This document shows positions 51,153 through 55,324 of a DNA stretch of 55,324 bases, piece after piece. The position numbers were made by a program, and so were the translations under genes. The notes under the pieces were generated by a model, which saw only the letters and a list, made by a program, of their open reading frames with translations, did not search any database and was not told the origin of the DNA. The stretch is from JBIOHJ01 sp044448905 (lineage in GTDB: Bacteria; Bacteroidota; Bacteroidia; AKYH767-A; OLB10): contig JBIOHJ010000002.1 of assembly GCA_044448905.1 (NCBI GenBank), forward strand, positions 1 to 55,324, read 5' to 3'. Each line of letters begins with the position of its first letter. Position 1 is the first letter of the stretch.

Positions 51153-52679
51153 TTACTGCACCAGTGAAACTATTCTCCAGAAAGATCCGGTGTAAACAAG
51201 CACAGCACCACCGTCACCTGTGATTGTTACGTTTGCCCCTGAGCCGGTTATAATTCGATTTGCTGCCACACTAAGTGTATTGTTAGTTAATACCAGGTTT
51301 CCGCCAGAATTGCTTACATAAAGCACCAGTCCGTCATAAGGTGTGTCAAAACCTGATATTGTTTTTGCTGAAGCATGAGAGAAATACAATACTGTTTTAC
51401 CTGAGCGGGCATAGTCATTTATAGCACCATTGCTCGTACTGTTGTTGTAGGGAGTAAAAAGAATATCACCATTCACATGCAATTTAGCATTGGGTGTAGG
51501 ATAACCAATACCCACGTTCACCGCATTTGCTGTTAATGAATCTCCTAAAACCATACTGTTGCTGGCTCCCACTTTTGCATTATACCCGATGGCTGTTGAA
51601 TTGGACCAGGCAACCGATGTTGCATTGGCGCTGTCTCCGATATAAGTATTGTACGAACCGGTATTGTTTGTCCTGCCTGCTCCGTAACCAATCGCAGTGT
51701 TATAGCTGCCCCTTGTACTTTCAAGTGCTAATGCTCCGTATGCAACATTATACGAACCGTTCCTGTTTTGGAGCAGGCTGTTAAAACCGTAGGCTGAGTT
51801 ATAGGTGCCGGTGGTGTCATTAAATAATGATTGATAACCGAATGAAGAGCTTCCTGACCCTGTAAGATTTCTGCTGAGTGCTGAGACTCCTACAGCTGTA
51901 TTTAATGAACCGGTAATCATTGATGCCAATGCGCCTGCTCCCACTCCAGTGTTACTACCACCCGTAGTATTAGCCACAAGGGCACCATTACCTAAGCCGG
52001 TGTTGGAAACTCCGGTGGTATTTGCATAAAGTGCCCTATAGCCAAACGCTACCGTGGTGCTTGCGGTATTATTAAAGCAAGCACCATAACCAACAGCCGT
52101 TACCCACAATGGGTTGGTTGCTGAATATCCTGCACTGTCGCCAATAAAAACATTTCGCGATCCTGTTTTACAGCTGCGTCCTGCCATGTGCCCGATGATT
52201 GTATTGTAATTACCTGTTGTTATTGAATCACCTGCCCTATAACCAAAAAATGCATTCTGTAAAGTGTTATCAATTCTTCCTGCCTTCTGATTGTTTACTT
52301 TAAAAGTTAAAGGGATATCATCAGTTGTACCAAGGAAATTAGAACCGTCATCAACAGTACCAGCGTTTCCTGTGGTAAGCCAACCGGTACTGGTAAAAGG
52401 TGTCCATGCGCTTCCATTATAATACCAAAAACCTGCAGAACCATCGGTCTGGTAAATTAAAAGACCAGTCGCAGGTGAACTGATGGCAGTTTTCTGAGCG
52501 GCTGTCATTCTTGGTGCTAACATTCCTTTTGTTGTTGAGGTAAGATCAAGGATGGAAGATGCGGTTGGACTTGTTGTCCCGATACCAACCTGGGCTTCTG
52601 CCTGCTTATTATTAATTAATAAAAATACCATAAAAACCCAGGCTATTTTTAGAAGGTTTTTTTTCTTTTTGGTGTTCAT
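51153..52679 (-). CDS. Adhesin-like surface protein with YadA-head type repeats
   Basis: The 508-residue protein has a signal peptide (ending KQAEA) and opens VGIGTTSPTASSILDLTST, a segment shared by many Bacteroidota fibre-like surface proteins. From about residue 150 to 400 it carries at least ten repeats of 15-19 residues of the type TTGSYNTAIGYGALxxN, which resemble Hep_Hag/YadA head repeats and suggest a beta-helix or trimeric stalk. It ends in a VGIGYPTPNAKLHVNG block and a hydrophobic C-terminal module. The gene for its possible export partner follows 48 bp downstream. Confidence 0.82.
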   Translation of the reverse strand: MNTKKKKNLLKIAWVFMVFLLINNKQAEAQVGIGTTSPTASSILDLTSTTKGMLAPRMTAAQKTAISSPATGLLIYQTDGSAGFWYYNGSAWTPFTSTGWLTTGNAGTVDDGSNFLGTTDDIPLTFKVNNQKAGRIDNTLQNAFFGYRAGDSITTGNYNTIIGHMAGRSCKTGSRNVFIGDSAGYSATNPLWVTAVGYGACFNNTASTTVAFGYRALYANTTGVSNTGLGNGALVANTTGGSNTGVGAGALASMITGSLNTAVGVSALSRNLTGSGSSSFGYQSLFNDTTGTYNSAYGFNSLLQNRNGSYNVAYGALALESTRGSYNTAIGYGAGRTNNTGSYNTYIGDSANATSVAWSNSTAIGYNAKVGASNSMVLGDSLTANAVNVGIGYPTPNAKLHVNGDILFTPYNNSTSNGAINDYARSGKTVLYFSHASAKTISGFDTPYDGLVLYVSNSGGNLVLTNNTLSVAANRIITGSGANVTITGDGGAVLVYTGSFWRIVSLVQ

Positions 52680-53373
52680 AAAGCATGTATATTAAAAAGT
52701 AACATTTAGAAATAAATCATAAGCATTATATCTGACAAAATTGATTTCGTTTTGTCAATTTAATCAAACAACTTACAGTTTTATAAATTCAATAAAGATT
52801 CATTGATTTGAGAAAAAAGCAATCAACGTAAATAGTAGAAATTATCATTGATTATTTTGAATCTATTCCAAAAGACCATTAATGAGAGGAGAAATAAATG
52901 CACTGATCAACCGTATTAATTACAACTTAAAATGCTTTTTTAGCTCTTTACAGTTTTAAAAAACATGATTATTTAAAAATCTTACACTTTATTTTTGAGA
53001 ATTCTGACCCCAAAAGGGAATTTTTAAAGCTCTTAAATACTATTCTGTCATTTCAATATTGCAAAACGGCCGATTCCCGTCATCTCTTTTTCTATCAACC
53101 CGGCTTGTCCTTAATTAACATTATATTGTTGGTATCTTGTATTGATTCATTGAGTCTCGCCTTAAGATTATTATCTAAGATTGCAAGGGTTATACCGGGT
53201 CGCGATATGCTTATACTTAATGCTTCTATATCATCGGGTTCAAGAATTAGTCTTTTTCAGCATTCAGTTCATCCAAAAAACTGAACAGGATTATGTCGAT
53301 TCACATTCTTCTTCATATATTAAATTAACAAACAACAAACAAATAATTTCTAAACTCTTAAAAAAAAACTATT
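52680..53373. other. Intergenic region, 694 bp, no firm gene
   Basis: This AT-rich gap lies between two divergent surface-protein genes and should hold both promoters. An open stretch of 53 codons on the minus strand (53098-53256, including KRLILEPDDIEALSISI) and short plus-strand frames are present, but none has a credible start, signal or family match. I see no strong hairpin or repeat. Confidence 0.5.
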
Positions 53374-54417
53374 ATGAAAAAAACAAAAAAACAATTTAGC
53401 ATGTTACGTGTTGCATTTTGCCTGTTGGCTTTAATCTGTACAGGATTCAATTATTCCAATGCCCAGCCTTACCAGGATAATGATTTTGATGGTTATGGTT
53501 CCACCATCACTGACCCGGGAGGTGTAGCCAATAATCTTGATTGCGATGACTTTTGCTCAACATGTTACCCGGGAGCTACGGAAATCCTGGACGGATTGGA
53601 TAATGATTGCGATTTCCTTATTGATAATGGCCTTATGACAGTGAATGTCGGTGCGGATGCAACCAGCCTTTTCGGGTATGCGGCCGGGCAGGATATATCA
53701 AGATCAGTCAGCATAAGCAACGGTTATCCTCCTTTTACTTATACCTGGACCATGGACCGCGCGCTCATTTGCAATTTTTTTAATTCTGCCGGTGACGAAT
53801 TGTTTTATGGTGGCACTTGCGCTAATAATATTTGCCCGGGATCGGGTTCTCCAGTATCAGCACCTTCATGCGATGGTTCAACCATTAATTGCCGTTTGCT
53901 TGCCAGCGCTACCGTTTGTGTTACTGTTACTGATGCACAGAATTCAACAGCATCTGACTGCTTCGTTATATTTGCTGAAGATGCACGGTGTCATAGCGGC
54001 AACAATTCAAAAATCAATGTTTGCCACAGCACCGGAAGCTCATCTAACCCATGGGTGCAGATTTGCATTAGCGAAAATGCATTGTCTGCTCACCTGAGTC
54101 ATAATGCAGGTGATTATGTTGGAATTTGCGATGCTCGCCTTGCTGGTAATGCTGACCAGGGTTCCGGTGAATTTGCAGTTAATCCAAATCCTTCCGCAGG
54201 CCAGTTTACAATTCAATACCACAGCGATGTTATTTCACAGCTTAGAATCAACGTTACTGATCTCGTTGGACAAGTTGTTTATCGTGAAAACGTAAGCGAT
54301 TTTTCAGGACATCTGAACAAACAGATTGATCTTGGCTTTTTGAGCGCTGGTATTTATATGATAAATATTGAAAATGGAAGCAATCAATCTTTCCGAAAAA
54401 TAATTTTGGAAAAATAG
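53374..54417 (+). CDS. T9SS type A cargo protein with MopE-like metal-binding motif
   Basis: The 347-residue protein has a signal peptide (ending NYSNAQ). It is followed at once by a putative calcium-binding MopE-like motif (DNDFDGYGS, LDCDDFCSTCYPGATEILDGLDNDCD at about 35-80) and then a Cys-rich region (about 115-260). A type A sorting domain (about 270-347: FAVNPNPSAGQFTI, DLVGQVVYRE, SAGIYMINIENG) ends the protein. The motif is known from secreted proteins of Bacteroidota, Myxococcota and others. It is monocistronic and closed by a strong terminator at 54493. Confidence 0.88.
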   Translation: MKKTKKQFSMLRVAFCLLALICTGFNYSNAQPYQDNDFDGYGSTITDPGGVANNLDCDDFCSTCYPGATEILDGLDNDCDFLIDNGLMTVNVGADATSLFGYAAGQDISRSVSISNGYPPFTYTWTMDRALICNFFNSAGDELFYGGTCANNICPGSGSPVSAPSCDGSTINCRLLASATVCVTVTDAQNSTASDCFVIFAEDARCHSGNNSKINVCHSTGSSSNPWVQICISENALSAHLSHNAGDYVGICDARLAGNADQGSGEFAVNPNPSAGQFTIQYHSDVISQLRINVTDLVGQVVYRENVSDFSGHLNKQIDLGFLSAGIYMINIENGSNQSFRKIILEK

Positions 54418-54492
54418 TAATTAATAATTCTGAGCTTCTTCCGGGTCTTTCGATTCTTACGAAGACCGGGGAAACACGGAAATTTACAGGAT

Positions 54493-54522
54493 AAACCGGG
54501 AACGTTGTTCCCGGTTTTTTTT
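54493..54522 (+). terminator. Strong intrinsic terminator
   Basis: AAACCGGGAA (54493-54502) pairs with TTCCCGGTTT (54508-54517) around a 5-nt loop and is followed by a T-run ending at 54522. It lies 76 bp after the MopE-like gene. Confidence 0.88.
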
Positions 54523-54847
54523 ATTGTATTCCAGTACTGTTCACATACTGAAGTACAGAATTCAGATGATGAAAGAAAGAATAATTGGTTTTAGCTGGTG
54601 ATAAAAGCAAATAGGTTGTAACCTGGCAGATGAAATAATAAATGCTATACGTTAGTACACTACATTTTAATGTGAGCAGCTTTTCTGTAACAAACCAAAA
54701 CGCTACAACGTCATAGTTTATGTAATTAAAATTTTAATGATAAGATTAACTTTCGTTTAACAAAGTTTAACCCAACGTTAACGAAAAATAAAAATATGGA
54801 ATGCAATTTTGCAATTAATTATTATTAACCAATTAAAAATAAAAAAA
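54523..54847. other. Intergenic region, 325 bp, with a possible operator dyad
   Basis: No gene is visible. At 54751-54761 TTTCGTTTAAC and at 54777-54786 GTTAACGAAA form an imperfect dyad upstream of the last gene, with a further TTTAAC between them. The rest is AT-rich and without hairpins of note. Confidence 0.4.
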
Positions 54848-55324
54848 ATGAATGCTACAAAAAAAATCAAATCATTGTTTGCAGGAGCAACATGGATCCT
54901 GCTGGGTGTATTAATCACTTCTTCTGGTGTGAATGCGCAGGCTGTAATTAAAGGAGATGCGACAGAAGATGCAAAGCAGATGATAAAGGAACTGAATGAG
55001 AAAATGGCGGAAGCATTCCGCTCGGGTGACATGATAAAAGTTGCAGATTTTTATGCTGATGATGCAACCGTAATTATCCCGGGAGGAAAAAAAATTGAAG
55101 GCAGGAAAGCGATTTATGAATACCTCACTACGTTAAAAAATTCAAAAGAATTTAAAACAGAAGTAAGCGATGTAAACGGCAGCGGAAAAATGCTTTACCA
55201 GGTAGGAACAGTTACATTTACCGCTGATAAGAACGGAAGCCCCGAAACCTATTCATCTAACCAGGTGAAAGTATGGAAACGCGGTTCCGGGTGGGATTAT
55301 AAAATTTCAATTGACAGTTATAAT
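54848..55324 (+). CDS. Exported SnoaL/NTF2-like protein, 3' end beyond the window
   Basis: The ATG at 54848 starts a 159-codon frame that runs off the window. A signal peptide (hydrophobic part WILLGVLITSSGVNAQ) is followed by a typical DUF4440/SnoaL-like NTF2 fold: EDAKQMIKELNEKMAEAFRSGDMIKVADFYADDATVIIPGGKKIEGRKAIYEYL and a late VWKRGSGWDYKISIDS. These domains bind small ligands or act as ketosteroid-isomerase-like enzymes; role unknown. The stop codon is probably only a few codons past the window. Confidence 0.88.
   Translation, partial: MNATKKIKSLFAGATWILLGVLITSSGVNAQAVIKGDATEDAKQMIKELNEKMAEAFRSGDMIKVADFYADDATVIIPGGKKIEGRKAIYEYLTTLKNSKEFKTEVSDVNGSGKMLYQVGTVTFTADKNGSPETYSSNQVKVWKRGSGWDYKISIDSYN

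Noticed and set aside
53098..53256. Minus-strand 53-codon open stretch (and antisense frames) in the divergent gap
   Set aside because: No start codon context, no family resemblance, and competing frames of similar length on the other strand.
53181..53399. 72-codon plus-strand frame overlapping the MopE-like gene start
   Set aside because: It shows no signal or known family, and its end overlaps the well-supported gene at 53374 in another frame.
1..55324. Insertion sequence, prophage or integron
   Set aside because: No transposase, integrase, capsid or portal motif is visible on either strand.

Overview
The window reads as chromosome of a member of the Bacteroidota, probably an uncultured lineage. 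The evidence is AT-rich DNA, type IX secretion system (T9SS) cargo proteins with type A and type B C-terminal sorting domains, a PorP/SprF gene with its usual partners, DUF5686 and GWxTD family proteins, TAnnTTTG-type promoters and almost no Shine-Dalgarno sequences. No rRNA, CRISPR array, transposase, integrase or phage gene is visible. The only RNA gene found is a tRNA-Ser(CGA).

Layout. 1-3928: the end of a lipid A type acyltransferase, a small haem-motif lipoprotein, an M61 peptidase and dihydrolipoamide dehydrogenase. 4116-12322: an exopolysaccharide/O-antigen type block (asparagine synthase, GT4 glycosyltransferase, Wza-like export lipoprotein, Wzc-like tyrosine autokinase, RmlC epimerase and a frameshifted WecA-type sugar-phosphate transferase). 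12325-14225: two tandem T9SS cargo paralogs, an array of eight 21-bp repeats and an unrecognised protein with an internal duplication. 15528-18104: a DUF5686 outer-membrane protein. 18150-23379: an inositol-lipid block (CDP-alcohol phosphotransferase, DUF4833, PAP2-type IPC-synthase-like protein, PhyH-type dioxygenase, myo-inositol-phosphate synthase, PgpA-like phosphatase). 23415-29415: a glutamine amidotransferase, a large lipoprotein and a split transketolase with a vWA gene wedged between its halves. 29493-34752: an ECF sigma operon, a class III aminotransferase and a two-component system. 34832-40028: a CoA-binding protein/MFS pair, tRNA-Ser, a GWxTD protein, GT2 and FAH genes. 40135-45630: a T9SS triad (SprB-repeat/CHU_C adhesin, SprF, OmpA-like). 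45647-49336: a VOC/SRPBCC operon divergent from a frameshifted GlxA-type regulator. 49590-end: surface proteins and an NTF2-like protein.

Two themes stand out. First, the inositol-lipid block has every step expected for making inositol-phosphate head groups and moving them to lipid or ceramide, plus a candidate lipid hydroxylase and a DUF4833 protein of unknown role. Second, the window is sprinkled with short phrase-like repeats of 7-14 bp units at gene boundaries and inside gene starts. One 22-bp inverted pair brackets a broken S23-type four-helix-bundle gene, and another 17-bp pair supplies the N-terminus of the vWA protein. I propose that these are remnants of a small, poorly described mobile or rearranging element.

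Two otherwise intact genes (WecA-type and GlxA-type) carry single-base frameshifts. These could be assembly errors or real inactivations; the sequence alone cannot decide.
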